A stretch of DNA of 64,000 nucleotides, taken from NCBI RefSeq assembly GCF_014192335.1, contig NZ_JACHXU010000004.1, forward strand, positions 124,001 through 188,000. Direction: 5' to 3'. A program made the position numbers and the translations under genes. The notes under the pieces are model-generated. The model did not search any database, had not been told where the DNA came from, and saw only the letters and a program-made list of their open reading frames with translations. Positions 28,731 to 37,784 of the stretch are shown piece by piece. Numbering within the stretch: position 1 is the first letter of the stretch; each line of letters opens with the position of its first letter. This DNA is from Aporhodopirellula rubra. Lineage in GTDB: Bacteria > Planctomycetota > Planctomycetia > Pirellulales > Pirellulaceae.

Positions 28731-29797
28731 CGCTGTCTCGCGTTGCTGACCGTGGCCACAGTTGGATCCGGCGGCTCGCTCGTGGATTTCAGAGGGACAT
28801 CGATCGTTGGTTCGGGAATCAGATTCTGCAATCGTTTGGGCCAAGGAACGTCATCGTCGAGTCGCACGTAAGCGACGCCTCGTATGCCCGTCTTCACTTG
28901 GTCAATGTGCTGCCTAACCAATTTAGGCAAGATCTGAACCTTGACGCGAAACATCAACTTGTCACGCTCCTTCATCGTCTCCACCTGCTTCGGCGTGAAC
29001 TGCGCCTCCGGTGACACAAAGGCCACTTCAGCCGGGATGACGAATTGCGGCGCAACGTCCAACTGAATACGAGCATCAGCATGAATTGCCAATCGAGACG
29101 CTTGCTCAGACGGGAGAAAGATCTCGATGTAAACGTTGCTGAGATCGAGCACCGTTAGCACTTTCCCGCCGGCGGCAACGACCTCACCTTCTTCCACGAG
29201 CCGATACAGCACGCGTCCTGTGATCGTTGACCGCAATGTGTAATCGTTGATCTGGGTTTGGATACGTTTGACTTCTGCTTTGGCGGCGTCAATCGCGAGT
29301 TCGGCCGTACGACGATGGGCCATTGCACTTTTCAAAGCGGCAATCGCTTCCTCGCGTACATTCTTTCGCGTGTCGTATTCTTCTTGCGACATTGCGTTTC
29401 GCTTGAGCAGCTTTTCACTCCGCTCGAGATTATTCGCCGCCAACAGCAGTGAACTCTCGCAACTCGCGATATCCGCCTCCGTTTCGGCGAGTGATTCGAC
29501 CGCCTCAGCGTGTTGGGCCACCGCTTTTTCGAGCGTTGCTTCCAATTCCGCCGTGTCGACCTGAGCGAGAACTTGCCCCGGCGTCACCATGTCTCCTTCC
29601 TCGACCATCATGTCCATGACGCGACCGGCGTACTTCGCCGACACGTCAACTTGAACGGCTTCGATTCGCCCGTTTCCAGAAACGATTTCCGGAGGCAACG
29701 CGTTTTCGGCAAGACGAGTTCGTTCGAGACTCCACCAAAACCATGCCCCGGCGGCGATACCGGCGACAACAACGAAAAGAACAATGCGTTTGAACAT
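28727..29797 (-). CDS. HlyD/YbhG-type membrane fusion protein
   Basis: The protein has 356 residues. An N-terminal membrane anchor (residues 5-24, '[18 protein letters not shown]') is followed by the biotinyl-lipoyl-like half motif '[21 protein letters not shown]' and '[22 protein letters not shown]'. A long alpha-helical hairpin (about 80-185, rich in Ala/Glu) follows, then the second lipoyl half '[28 protein letters not shown]' (in parts) and a beta-barrel domain. It is the periplasmic adaptor of the adjacent ABC exporter and is translationally coupled to it through a 4-nt overlap. No outer-membrane TolC gene is nearby. Confidence 0.93.
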   Translation of the reverse strand: MFKRIVLFVVVAGIAAGAWFWWSLERTRLAENALPPEIVSGNGRIEAVQVDVSAKYAGRVMDMMVEEGDMVTPGQVLAQVDTAELEATLEKAVAQHAEAVESLAETEADIASCESSLLLAANNLERSEKLLKRNAMSQEEYDTRKNVREEAIAALKSAMAHRRTAELAIDAAKAEVKRIQTQINDYTLRSTITGRVLYRLVEEGEVVAAGGKVLTVLDLSNVYIEIFLPSEQASRLAIHADARIQLDVAPQFVIPAEVAFVSPEAQFTPKQVETMKERDKLMFRVKVQILPKLVRQHIDQVKTGIRGVAYVRLDDDVPWPKRLQNLIPEPTIDVPLKSTSEPPDPTVATVSNARQR

Positions 29798-30104
29798 GGC
29801 TGGGCTTCTGAAACAAGATCAACGTCCGGTGTATGACCGGTGCGCAGCGGATTGATGCAAACGCAAGACCACTCGACAAAAGAGCATGATTCGTCGAACG
29901 AAAGGATCGTGGACTGGGCGTTTGCGTGCGATACCGCACGATGGCCGCGCAAGTTGCGCAGCCATCATGAGAATTCACGTGATTGCTACTGGGGTTACGT
30001 TAATCGGAACGAGTGTTGCGGCTTTAATAGCTGACACTTCTCAATCACACCGCTACCGCATGCACGCATTGGAAGCGTCCCCTTCTTTTCTTGGATTTAA
30101 AACC

Positions 30105-31148
30105 ATGTTCGAAGAACTCACGACCTCCTACCTCGGCATGGAACTGCGTTCCCCCATCATCGTTGGAGCCTGCCCACTCACGATCGAACCCGAGCCCGTC
30201 CGACAATTCTGCGATGCCGGAGCCGGCGCGATCGTCTTGCCCAGCATTCTGCAAGAGCAAGTGATTCACGCGGCGATGAAGTCCGATGATCCGATCGCAG
30301 CAATTCAAGAAAGCGGTTATCAACCGCAGCAAGATCGATACAACGGCGGCGTGGAGAACTACCTGCAAACGATTCGACGGCTAAAAGATTCCTGTCCGAT
30401 CCCCATCATCGGAAGCCTCAACGGTGCCGTGGTGGGGCCGTGGCTCACGTTTGCGGAAGAGATCCAATCCGCTGGCGCCGATGCACTGGAACTGAATTGG
30501 CAACGAGGAATCCACGCCCCCGATGAGTCCGCCGATGACGTCGAAGAGCGACTGTTGCAAATCGCCCGCGATCTGTGCGGACGTTTATCGATTCCGATCG
30601 CGATCAAACTCAACCAACAATTCACCAACCTCGCCTCCATTGCTCACAAACTTCAACACGCGGGCGTAGATGGCCTCGTGCTTTTCTCACACCGACCACA
30701 CTGGGACGTCAATGTCGACCGTTTGCACTGGACCATCCGATGGGAACTATCTCCAACGGACTATCTCGGCACGATACTCGAAGGCATCATCCATGCACGA
30801 GCGGGCGGACTGGACCTATCAATCGCGGCGAGCGGTGGAGTCAGATGTGGTGAAGACGCAATCAAGGCGATGATCGCCGGTGCCGATGTCGCGATGGTAA
30901 CCTCTGAAGTTTATCGAGAGGGCCCCGACGCGATTCAAAACATCCTGCAAGGCATTTCACGCTACCTCTCTGCCAACCATCACGGCACGTTACTCGATTT
31001 CCAGCAACTGCGCCCCCCCGTCGAACTGACGCCGGAACGTCTCATGCGTCTGGAGTACGTCGATCCATTGACCAGCACGCGTCACTATTACGATCCCACT
31101 CCACACGCGACCACCACCTCCGGCGACGCGTTCGGACACCGGCGATAA
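30105..31148 (+). CDS. Dihydroorotate dehydrogenase-like flavoprotein
   Basis: I chose ATG 30105 (MFEELTTSYLGMELRSPIIVGA, 347 residues), since family members begin at this segment; the open frame upstream has no similarity. A TIM-barrel FMN protein with 'PIIVGACPLTIEPEPVRQFCDAGAGAIVL', 'IPIIGSLNGAVVGPWLTFAEEIQSAGADALELN' and the FMN-phosphate loop 'IAASGGVRCGEDAIKAMIAGADVAMVTS' (in parts). The subgroup is annotated as 'DHOD-like' and occurs in addition to true PyrD. Its electron acceptor and substrate are not established. It is transcribed away from the efflux operon and no pyrimidine genes are near. Confidence 0.88.
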   Translation: MFEELTTSYLGMELRSPIIVGACPLTIEPEPVRQFCDAGAGAIVLPSILQEQVIHAAMKSDDPIAAIQESGYQPQQDRYNGGVENYLQTIRRLKDSCPIPIIGSLNGAVVGPWLTFAEEIQSAGADALELNWQRGIHAPDESADDVEERLLQIARDLCGRLSIPIAIKLNQQFTNLASIAHKLQHAGVDGLVLFSHRPHWDVNVDRLHWTIRWELSPTDYLGTILEGIIHARAGGLDLSIAASGGVRCGEDAIKAMIAGADVAMVTSEVYREGPDAIQNILQGISRYLSANHHGTLLDFQQLRPPVELTPERLMRLEYVDPLTSTRHYYDPTPHATTTSGDAFGHRR

Positions 31149-31248
31149 TCTCATTCAGATAGACCGCTGCAGGCTAGCGACGATCGGCTCGCTTTCTCAG
31201 TGTCACGGTTTCCAAACGATACTGATTCACAGCGAAAGCAAATAAAAA

Positions 31249-31278
31249 ACGCCTGCCAGACAAACATCTGACAGGCGT
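31249..31278 (-). terminator. Intrinsic terminator of the hsp20 gene
   Basis: Inverted repeat ACGCCTG-C-CAGA / TCTG-A-CAGGCGT around a 6-nt loop, read on the minus strand and followed by TTTTTT (the A-run at 31244-31249). It sits 50 nt after the hsp20 stop codon. Confidence 0.8.
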
Positions 31279-31326
31279 CTCTTCGTGGCGGTTACAAAAA
31301 CCTCGGTTGTTACTCAATCAAGGTGA

Positions 31327-31788
31327 CTAACTCGCTGTTACCGAGATGCGTTTTGGTTTGACGGCATCGCTCTTAGGAAGATGAACTTCCAAAACGCCAT
31401 TCTTGTAACTCGCCTGAATCTTGTCTTCATCGATCCCCGCGGGCAACGTCACGGCTCGATACAGCTTGCCGTGTCGCGTCGACTTTCCGTGGGCATCATC
31501 CGTTTCTGACTCATGCTCGGCTTGCATCACGAGGCGATTGCCACTGATCTGCACGTCGATTTCATCGGGTTCGAATCCGGGGGCTTCCGCCCGAACGAAA
31601 AACTCAGCCGGATCGTCTTTGACGTCGCATCCCCAACCCGCGTTCCAAGCTTCTTCCCAATGACCGCGTAGCATTCCGCCCAGCATGCGATCAAAGTTCG
31701 AACGAATTTGTGACAGCTCAGTCATGGGATCGACTTCGACCAAAGCTTCTTTTGTTTTCTTCTCTTTGCCATTTTGTTTAGCAGACAT
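31327..31788 (-). CDS. Hsp20/alpha-crystallin small heat shock protein
   Basis: The protein has 153 residues, with AAGGAG 9 nt before the ATG. The alpha-crystallin domain runs about 50-140: 'DPAEFFVRAEAPGFEPDEIDVQISGNRLVMQ', 'KLYRAVTLPAGIDEDKIQASYKNGVLEVHLPKSDAVKPKRISV' (in parts). The 'GVLEV' and C-terminal 'KRISV' (I-x-V-like) elements needed for oligomer contacts are present. The N-terminus is Lys/Glu-rich ('KQNGKEKKTKEALVEVD'). It is an ATP-independent holdase. It is divergent from a universal stress protein gene, and the 355-base gap between them probably holds both promoters. Confidence 0.94.
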   Translation of the reverse strand: MSAKQNGKEKKTKEALVEVDPMTELSQIRSNFDRMLGGMLRGHWEEAWNAGWGCDVKDDPAEFFVRAEAPGFEPDEIDVQISGNRLVMQAEHESETDDAHGKSTRHGKLYRAVTLPAGIDEDKIQASYKNGVLEVHLPKSDAVKPKRISVTAS

Positions 31789-32143
31789 CGCTCAGTCTCC
31801 TTGATGCGAATGATCGAAATGGAGGTTACTCGACATCGGTAAATTGCACGCGGCGTGCCATAAGGGCAAACATAGTGGATCCATTTTAAAAATGGTTTCG
31901 GCTGATCTCTGCACAGCTACATGTGAGCGGCATCGCGCAAACGCGCGTCCGCATGTGCACAGACTGCCCGCGCACTTTTCACTTACGACGACTCGTCCCC
32001 GTGATCTCCTACTGAACCGATGCGAATGTCACCATCGATGACTTGGCACGTCGATTGCCGCTCACCTTAACCGAATGTGCGTTTCCAGTCCCCAATGACG
32101 ACGCGTCGCCTTTGGTCTGCCAGCGAAGGATGCGAACGAAGAA
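31789..32143. other. Divergent promoter region of hsp20 and universal stress protein
   Basis: No coding potential. The middle contains TACATGTGA (31918-31926) and GCATGTGC (31951-31958), each close to a CTGCACAG/TGCACAG element. Similar CACATGTG elements occur between 35046 and 35071 in front of the FMN reductase gene. They may be binding sites of one stress regulator, but this is unproven. Confidence 0.4.
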
Positions 32144-32623
32144 ATGAACCACTTTGAAAACACCTCGATCCTGGTCCCTTTCGACTTTTCCGAGGACGCT
32201 CAGAACGCGATCGAAACGGCGATCAGCATTGCCGGAGACAACGACAACATTACCGTCTTGCACGTCGTCGATCCCTCACAACTGTATGGGTTCGACGACA
32301 ACGGCGGCTACGAACTCGGCGGTGGCCTAGGAACCGCGAGGTACAGCACCGCACAGGTGCGCAGCATCAACGAACAACATCAATACGCGGCTCTCGAAGC
32401 GATGCAGGATCTGTTTGGAGACTCGCTGCACCAGGGAATTCAGTTTGCTACGATTGTCGATGATCCCGCCGACGGCATCAGCAAGTATGCTTCGAAGCAT
32501 GCGATTGAACTGATCGTGATCCCGTCTCACGGACGCACCGGCGTCCGCCCTTTGGTGATGGGATCGGTTGCCGAGAAAGTTGTCCGATTGGCACACTGCC
32601 CCGTGCTGGTCCTGCGAGACTGA
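32144..32623 (+). CDS. Universal stress protein (UspA family)
   Basis: The protein has 159 residues, one Usp domain. It has the N-terminal strand 'TSILVPFDFSEDAQNAIETAISIA', 'NITVLHVVDP', 'IELIVIPSHGRTGVRPLVMGSVAEKVVRLAHCPVLVLRD' (in parts). The ATP-binding loop G-x9-GS is present, although the first Gly of the canonical G-x2-G is Pro ('IPSHG'). Members bind ATP and help survival under starvation, low oxygen or oxidative stress. It shares its promoter region with hsp20. Confidence 0.93.
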   Translation: MNHFENTSILVPFDFSEDAQNAIETAISIAGDNDNITVLHVVDPSQLYGFDDNGGYELGGGLGTARYSTAQVRSINEQHQYAALEAMQDLFGDSLHQGIQFATIVDDPADGISKYASKHAIELIVIPSHGRTGVRPLVMGSVAEKVVRLAHCPVLVLRD

Positions 32624-32680
32624 CACATCGTGTCGCCGTTAGGGCAGCCATCGTTCACCACTGTCGTTGTCGATACCGAG

Positions 32681-34372
32681 TCAAGTATTCTCAGCCCGGC
32701 CGGATCGACGGATCGAAATTGCAATCCTCAATCCCATCAGTGTTGCGGTACCACAACCAAACAGTCCGGGAACCGAAACGCCAAAGAGCTTCGGCGAGAC
32801 CTGATTACTCCATAGCGCCGACGAACCGACAAAGAGTGCCGCGGTCAAAATCCCCATCACGAGTCGATTGACGATCGGTTCGAGCCGACGATGTTGCAGA
32901 TGGACATCAAAACTGCCCTGTTTGAGACTATGAAGAATTTCGGCGACGTCTTTCGGCACCAACTTCATCAAACGGTCCCAATCGTCCCACCGCGATTTCA
33001 TTCGGCCATACAATTGTCGCGGTGAAAATCGCCGTCGCATCGCCCCTTCGCCGTACGGCTCGATCAGCTCCGCCAAACTGAAATCCGGATTGAGCTGATG
33101 CGCGGTTCCCTCCAACATGCCCAGCACTTTCAACAACATCGCGACTTTCGCAGGAAGATAGACGTGATGTTGGCGAATGATATCTACCACGTCTCGTAGG
33201 CAGGCACTCAGGTTGAAATCTCGAATCGTCTGATCGGAATACTCATCAATCATGTCTGCGACATCGGCCACCAAAGCGGGCTCATCGAAATCGCCGGGGA
33301 CCTGCCCCAGCCGCGAGACAACCTCGGCAATGGCCTTGGCATCGCGTCCAACCGCCGCGACCAATGCGACCTCCAAATCTTCCCGGAGTTCATCGTCAAT
33401 CCTGCCGATCATCCCACAATCGAGCAGACCGATCGCGGGTTTGACAGCGAGTGCGGATTGCTCCTGAGCCGATACCGAGTCAGGTAGGATCATTATATTG
33501 CCGGGATGCGGATCGGCGTGATAGAAACCATCCCGAAAGATCATGTCGAGAAAAACGGTCGCTCCACGATGGGCAACCTCATTGAGGTCCAAACCGAGAG
33601 TTTGCAACGCCGCCTTGTCCGAAACACTCACGCCTCCAAAACGCTCCATCGTCAATACGCGACGCGAACTGTATTCGGCATAAGGCTTCGCGAACCGAAC
33701 ATCGTTCGCTTCCGCGAAGTTCTTTCGAAACTGATTCATGTTTCTCAGTTCACGATGAAAGTCCAATTCGCGCATCAGCGTCCTTTGAAACTCTTTCATC
33801 GTTTGAACAGGTCGATATTGGCGGAGCAGCGAGGACTGCTCCTCGGCAATCTCGGCCAGTTTGACCAGGATCTCAAGATCGTTGACGATCCGTCGCTCAA
33901 TGCCCGCGTGCTGCACCTTCACGACAACCTCCTCGCCGCCAGCGAGAGTTGCTCGATGCACCTGCCCGATCGACGCTGACGCCATTGCCTCGTGATCAAA
34001 CTTCCGAAACAGGTCGTCAATACCGGCTCCGAGTTCTGTTTCTATCATGGCAACAACGACGTCCGGCGGATCGCTCGGAGCATTCGCCCGCAGCTTTGCG
34101 AACTCATTGGCGAGATCCGGTCCCACCAAGTCCGGCCGAGTACTCAAGACTTGACCGAGCTTGATGAACGTCGTGCCCAATTCGGTCATCACAACGCGGA
34201 TCCGCTCGCCCGTCGACATGGATTCCACTTCAGGAGCACCACGAATTCGCCCGATCCAATACGCGGGATTGCCTGACATCCAATCGGCGAGTCCGTGCTT
34301 GGCCATAATCGTGACCACCTCACGGAAGCGATCCGCATTACGTATCAACTGCGGGACTTCGATCCATTCCAT
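32681..34372 (-). CDS. AarF/UbiB-like atypical kinase (ABC1/ADCK family)
   Basis: I chose ATG 34372 (MEWIEVPQLIRNADRFREVV, 563 residues); the three residues before it depend on a TTG. Diagnostic motifs are 'GTTFIKLGQVLSTRPDLVG' (KxGQ), 'MASASIGQVHRATL' (A-rich loop), the ATP-lysine in 'EEVVVKVQHAG', 'GFYHADPHPGNIMIL' (catalytic Asp) and 'AIGLLDCGMIGR' (metal-binding Asp). Two C-terminal membrane helices close the protein. The family supports ubiquinone synthesis or other isoprenoid-lipid handling through ATPase activity. The context with stress genes gives no specific partner. It lies 41 nt downstream of the His-rich coiled-coil gene on the same strand, so the two are probably cotranscribed. 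Confidence 0.93.
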   Translation of the reverse strand: MEWIEVPQLIRNADRFREVVTIMAKHGLADWMSGNPAYWIGRIRGAPEVESMSTGERIRVVMTELGTTFIKLGQVLSTRPDLVGPDLANEFAKLRANAPSDPPDVVVAMIETELGAGIDDLFRKFDHEAMASASIGQVHRATLAGGEEVVVKVQHAGIERRIVNDLEILVKLAEIAEEQSSLLRQYRPVQTMKEFQRTLMRELDFHRELRNMNQFRKNFAEANDVRFAKPYAEYSSRRVLTMERFGGVSVSDKAALQTLGLDLNEVAHRGATVFLDMIFRDGFYHADPHPGNIMILPDSVSAQEQSALAVKPAIGLLDCGMIGRIDDELREDLEVALVAAVGRDAKAIAEVVSRLGQVPGDFDEPALVADVADMIDEYSDQTIRDFNLSACLRDVVDIIRQHHVYLPAKVAMLLKVLGMLEGTAHQLNPDFSLAELIEPYGEGAMRRRFSPRQLYGRMKSRWDDWDRLMKLVPKDVAEILHSLKQGSFDVHLQHRRLEPIVNRLVMGILTAALFVGSSALWSNQVSPKLFGVSVPGLFGCGTATLMGLRIAISIRRSGRAENT

Positions 34373-34413
34373 ATTTACCAACCCAACCTGCCCCTCCGCG
34401 TCGAGCCGAACTG

Positions 34414-34836
34414 TTACATCGCGGCATTCAGCGTCGCTTGCAACATTGCCACATGAGCCATCACCGTGTGGTGATGTTTTTTAATGCGTTCATGTGCTTG
34501 GAACAAACGTTGATGAGCCTCAGCCTCTCTGGCGTGATCGACAATGGATTGTTCATTCATCTCCGTATGGTTTCGACAATCCGCCGCAACACTGTGTTCA
34601 TGTTGCAACGTGTTCGCTTCGTGTGAATCGAGTTGGTTGCAATGGGCATCGAGCGATGCTTCATGTTCTCGCAATTTCGATTCGATTCGTTTTAGTTCGA
34701 CCAGCGCGGCACGATGGCCGTCTTTCCAGTTGTCAATGTCGTCTCGCCACATGGACACATCGCTCTCCCATTGCCGGTGATCGTGATGCATTGCAGCCGC
34801 GGAATTGGATTCGTTTTTCGTGACGGTGTCAGACAT
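34414..34836 (-). CDS. Hypothetical His-rich coiled-coil protein
   Basis: The protein has 140 residues, with AGGGA about 10 nt upstream of the ATG. It is nearly all alpha-helical and strongly charged, with heptad-like segments from about residue 25 to 135 ('HRAALVELKRIESKLREHEASLDAH'-like, 'AEAHQRLFQAHERIKKHHHTV'). There are about 20 histidines, two cysteines, no signal peptide and no membrane helix. I do not recognise the family. Its place directly upstream of the UbiB-like gene and divergent from an FMN reductase suggests a stress-related cytoplasmic role. The histidines could bind metal, but there is no defined motif. Confidence 0.72.
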   Translation of the reverse strand: MSDTVTKNESNSAAAMHHDHRQWESDVSMWRDDIDNWKDGHRAALVELKRIESKLREHEASLDAHCNQLDSHEANTLQHEHSVAADCRNHTEMNEQSIVDHAREAEAHQRLFQAHERIKKHHHTVMAHVAMLQATLNAAM

Positions 34837-35192
34837 GATTGGTTTTCCCTATGTAAGAGGAGAAGTCAGCGACGTGGTTTGCAATACGCGTCGGGTCACT
34901 CGAAATGCATTCGCTGTACCAAACGACTCTCTCGCCACGAATCCCCTCACGACACCGTGCTACCAAGATGTTTCCTCAGCAAACCATCTCACAATCTCCA
35001 TCATGGGAGCGTATAGGATTGTTACCCTCGCTTCTCGCGGTCACTCACATGTGCTGAATTGCCCACATGTGCGCACACTGTCACGCGAATCCCCCCTCAC
35101 TTGCCACCGAACTCGATCAACGCGATCTTTTGTGGTTATTGAGATCGCTCTTTTTTTCAAACACGTCCACCCACGCAAAACGAGAACCAGGT
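34837..35192. promoter_or_regulatory. Divergent promoter region with two CACATGTG palindromes
   Basis: No coding potential is supported. Two perfect 8-bp palindromes CACATGTG at 35046-35053 and 35064-35071 are 18 bp apart centre to centre, a spacing close to two helical turns. They lie 122-147 nt upstream of the FMN reductase start. Confidence 0.42.
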
Positions 35193-35786
35193 ATGTCTCA
35201 CCCCAAGATTCTGGCCTTTGCCGGCAGCACTCGCACCGGATCACTCAACCAATTGTTGATCAACGCCGCCGTCGACTGTGCCCACAAAGCCGGAGCGGAA
35301 GTGACGGTCGTAAATCTGGCCGATTATCCACTCCCGTTATTCGACCAAGATCTCGAATCGGCGTCCGGGCTGCCGGAGAATGCCAAACGGCTAAAAGAGC
35401 TCTTTTTCGCCAACGCGGGATTGTTATTGGCGTGTCCCGAATACAACAGTTCGATCACTCCCCTGCTAAAGAACACGATCGACTGGGTCTCACGATCGTC
35501 GAGTTCCGATGAACCGCCCCTGACAGCGTATCGAGGAAAAACGGCAGCCTTGTTGAGCGCATCGCCGGGAGGTTTCGGCGGCCTTCGCGGACTGCGTCAC
35601 GTCCGCGAAATCCTGTCTAACATCGGCGTGCTTGTGACACCGAGCCAATTTTCGCTGTCGCAGGCCAATGCGGCGTTTTGCGAACACGGACATCTTCGCG
35701 CGGAGAAACAACAGTCCATGCTCGCAAATTGTGTCGGGCAACTCGTTCAAACAACCGCTGCTCTTGGGAACGCAAACGCGTCCTGA
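35193..35786 (+). CDS. NAD(P)H-dependent FMN reductase (flavodoxin-like)
   Basis: I chose ATG 35193 (MSHPKILAFAGSTRTGSLNQ, 197 residues). The FMN-phosphate loop 'AGSTRTGSLNQLLINAA', 'NLADYPLPLFDQDLE' and 'CPEYNSSITPLLKNTIDWVSR' are typical of the YieF/ChrR/SsuE-like NADPH:FMN/quinone reductases. 'ALLSASPGGFGGLRGLRHVREIL' is the conserved C-terminal helix region. The enzyme should reduce quinones, chromate or FMN and protect against redox cycling. It stands at the edge of the stress island. Confidence 0.92.
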   Translation: MSHPKILAFAGSTRTGSLNQLLINAAVDCAHKAGAEVTVVNLADYPLPLFDQDLESASGLPENAKRLKELFFANAGLLLACPEYNSSITPLLKNTIDWVSRSSSSDEPPLTAYRGKTAALLSASPGGFGGLRGLRHVREILSNIGVLVTPSQFSLSQANAAFCEHGHLRAEKQQSMLANCVGQLVQTTAALGNANAS

Positions 35787-36363
35787 TCATGTCTTCAGGA
35801 TGTGTGCATCTTCAGCAACGACACCTCTGAAATGTGATAGCGACCGTCCTTTGGCCGCTTTCTTCGTTCGCCGAAACCCAACGGTGGCCATCACCTATTT
35901 GCCGACCGCGTATTTCGCAGGATTCCGGTTAGACATTTGCTTCTGTTCTTCCCTCGGGAACAGATACATTTTTCCATCCTGCTGAACTGCAAACTGCGTA
36001 TCGCCCTTCACTCACTTCATCAGTTCAACCACGCAAACGGGACAACAGCCTTGAATCCCGACGGCATTCACTGTTGTCGGTCCCGATTGAAAGGGTGAAA
36101 GAAGTGTTTGTGGAAGGATGACAGTGAACGTCGACGCTTCTTACAAAAAACGTTTCCTTCATTCTCCGCGATCAATGTGTTCACTTTGACAAGTGTTCTG
36201 GCTGATCGCTTCGATGCCCTAGCCAGTGAACAAACTCGCCAAAAAAGAATCTCGGCAACTGTGATCTGACTCACAGATCAATCACGGTCGGCCGGGAAGA
36301 ATGCTCGAACATCAAGTAGCCAATTCGGCTGCGACACTCCGAGTTCCCAAAAAAGGATCAAAG
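35787..36363. other. Gene-free stretch
   Basis: About 575 bases without a supported gene. An 8-bp inverted repeat GACAACAG/CTGTTGTC (36041-36048 and 36071-36078, 22-nt loop) is present but has no T-tract, so it is not called a terminator. The promoter of the small secreted protein gene should lie at the right end. Confidence 0.45.
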
Positions 36364-36789
36364 ATGAAGCCAGCTTTGAAGTATCTGTCGATTTCCCTTT
36401 CCGCCGTCCTGGTATGCCTCTGCGGCACCGCCAGTGCTCAAACGGTCATCAGCGGAAACGCGCATCCCACTGCTGTGACGAATCCCCCCGCCCAACTCAC
36501 TCTGACTCAGACCACGTCGATCCCAGTCGGTTCGGGATGCATTTCAGGCAACTGTGGCGGTCGAACGACCTACGCGCAGCCGGTTAACAGCTACCCCGTC
36601 AATAGTTACCCCGTCGCGTCCTCGGTTCCTCAATCAACCGGCGTTCACTACACCATGTCGGCGCCGATTTCGTATGCACCGACGAGTTACACTTCGGCAC
36701 CACAGTGGCAACCCGTCCAATCGTGTGCCAACGGATCATGCTCACGCAGCTACACCCGTTCGCAGTGCCGCAGTTGTCGCCGCCGCTAA
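36364..36789 (+). CDS. Hypothetical small secreted Cys/Ser/Tyr-rich protein
   Basis: I chose ATG 36364 (MKPALKYLSISLSAVLVCLC, 141 residues), with AAGGATCAAAG just upstream. A signal peptide ends near 'GTASAQ'. The mature part is low complexity and lacks recognisable domains: a Thr/Pro region, 'GSGCISGNCGG', a short repeat of NSYPV units, a Tyr/Ser-rich region, then 'SCANGSCSRS' and a basic end 'SQCRSCRRR'. The paired CxxxxC/CxxC cysteines suggest disulfide formation or surface cross-linking. No family is recognised. Confidence 0.72.
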   Translation: MKPALKYLSISLSAVLVCLCGTASAQTVISGNAHPTAVTNPPAQLTLTQTTSIPVGSGCISGNCGGRTTYAQPVNSYPVNSYPVASSVPQSTGVHYTMSAPISYAPTSYTSAPQWQPVQSCANGSCSRSYTRSQCRSCRRR

Positions 36790-37095
36790 CGCCTGGCTAC
36801 CTTGAGCCCGATCCACCCGCCGGCTGATTTGGCATAGCGACGTCCCCGGTGGTTCCCGAACCATCGGGGACGCTTGCTGGGACGTCCGTTGCCGCCGGCT
36901 CACTTTGCGATGACGTGTCTGCTCCACACCATGCTCGACGAGCCAGCGAAAAAGCAGCGGCATTCGCCAACTCTGTGTTTTGTCGCAGGAGCGCGAATGA
37001 CACAAACGATCCTTCAAGAAGATATTGAGTCCTGCCGACACAAACGCATTAACAAGAAAGAAAAACATCACGTGAGAGCACCCCCGGGCGATTCT
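36790..37095. other. Gene-free stretch at the 3' end of the methyltransferase pseudogene
   Basis: No convincing coding frame. It may contain the eroded C-terminal coding part of the adjacent pseudogene, but I could not recover any recognisable C-terminal methyltransferase sequence in any frame. Confidence 0.4.
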
Positions 37096-37784
37096 CTACG
37101 CGATCATCTGGGATGCACTCAGCATCAGGGACGTACTCGGCTGACACGCGTCCAAGCAACGTTGCTCAGCAGCACGTCCAGCGAACCGGAGGACGCGGAA
37201 GATTTCAGCGAACAGTTGACGTCGGTCCTGGCCACGAACCAGATTCAGCACACAGTTGGATAGCACGCAATCCACGCTATCGTTGGGCACCAACGGGCAA
37301 TCGCGACGCAGTCGTTCTTCCGCATGTTGCAGCGTCGAATAGTTGACCGGATCACTCACCAGCGTTTCCGATAACTCGACCTCCAGCGCATCAAGATCCA
37401 GTGCCAAATCTTGAATCACCCCGCAACGAAACTCCACGATGGCATAGCCGAGTTGCTCGGCCACCGCGGGAGCATGCTTGCGAGCGAGATCGAGCATTCC
37501 TGATTGCAATCGATCCCGCTCACTTGTCCGTCGCGGCCCACGACCTGCGCGGCGAGGTAACACAGCTTGCCTCCCCCACTGCCTAAATCCAAGACTGAAT
37601 CGCCGAGACGAACAGACGGCGTCGGATCCCCGCAGCCGTAATCCTTCTGAATGATCCCATCAGGAATTACCTTGAGAAACACATTCGAATACTGGACCGG
37701 ACAACACAGAGCGCGCTCGAACTCGCCGGCGGGTTGGGCATCTCGATCGTCGACGGCAGCTTCAGCAATCGTGGAGACGATGTC
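37096..37784 (-). pseudogene. Frameshifted class I SAM methyltransferase
   Basis: Two overlapping minus-strand frames join into one recognisable methyltransferase. The first encodes 'FERALCCPVQYS', 'KDYGCGDPTPSVR' and the SAM motif 'SVLDLGSGGGKLCYLAAQVVG' up to 'GIDCNQE'. The second continues exactly as 'MLDLARKHAPAVAEQLGY' and 'VDCVLSNCVLNLVRGQDRRQ'. The join is at about 37498, where GAATG stands in place of an expected GAAATG, which fits a single-base deletion. After 'EIFRVLRFAG' the expected 'GGRAVISD'-like C-terminus is also lost and the frame stops at 37096, so at least a second lesion is present. Upstream, the frame meets a TAG at 37785-37787. The CCPV/YGCGDP family resembles ArsM-type methyltransferases, and relatives often sit near mercuric-reductase-like and TVP38 genes such as those at 40-43 kb here (from memory, moderate certainty). 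Confidence 0.82.

Noticed and set aside
34805-35512. 235-codon + strand frame overlapping the FMN reductase start
   Set aside because: It overlaps a well-supported reductase in another frame and the Arg/Ser-rich sequence has no motif.
36041-36078. GACAACAG/CTGTTGTC stem as terminator or riboswitch
   Set aside because: Short stem, long loop, no T-run and no neighbouring gene end close enough.
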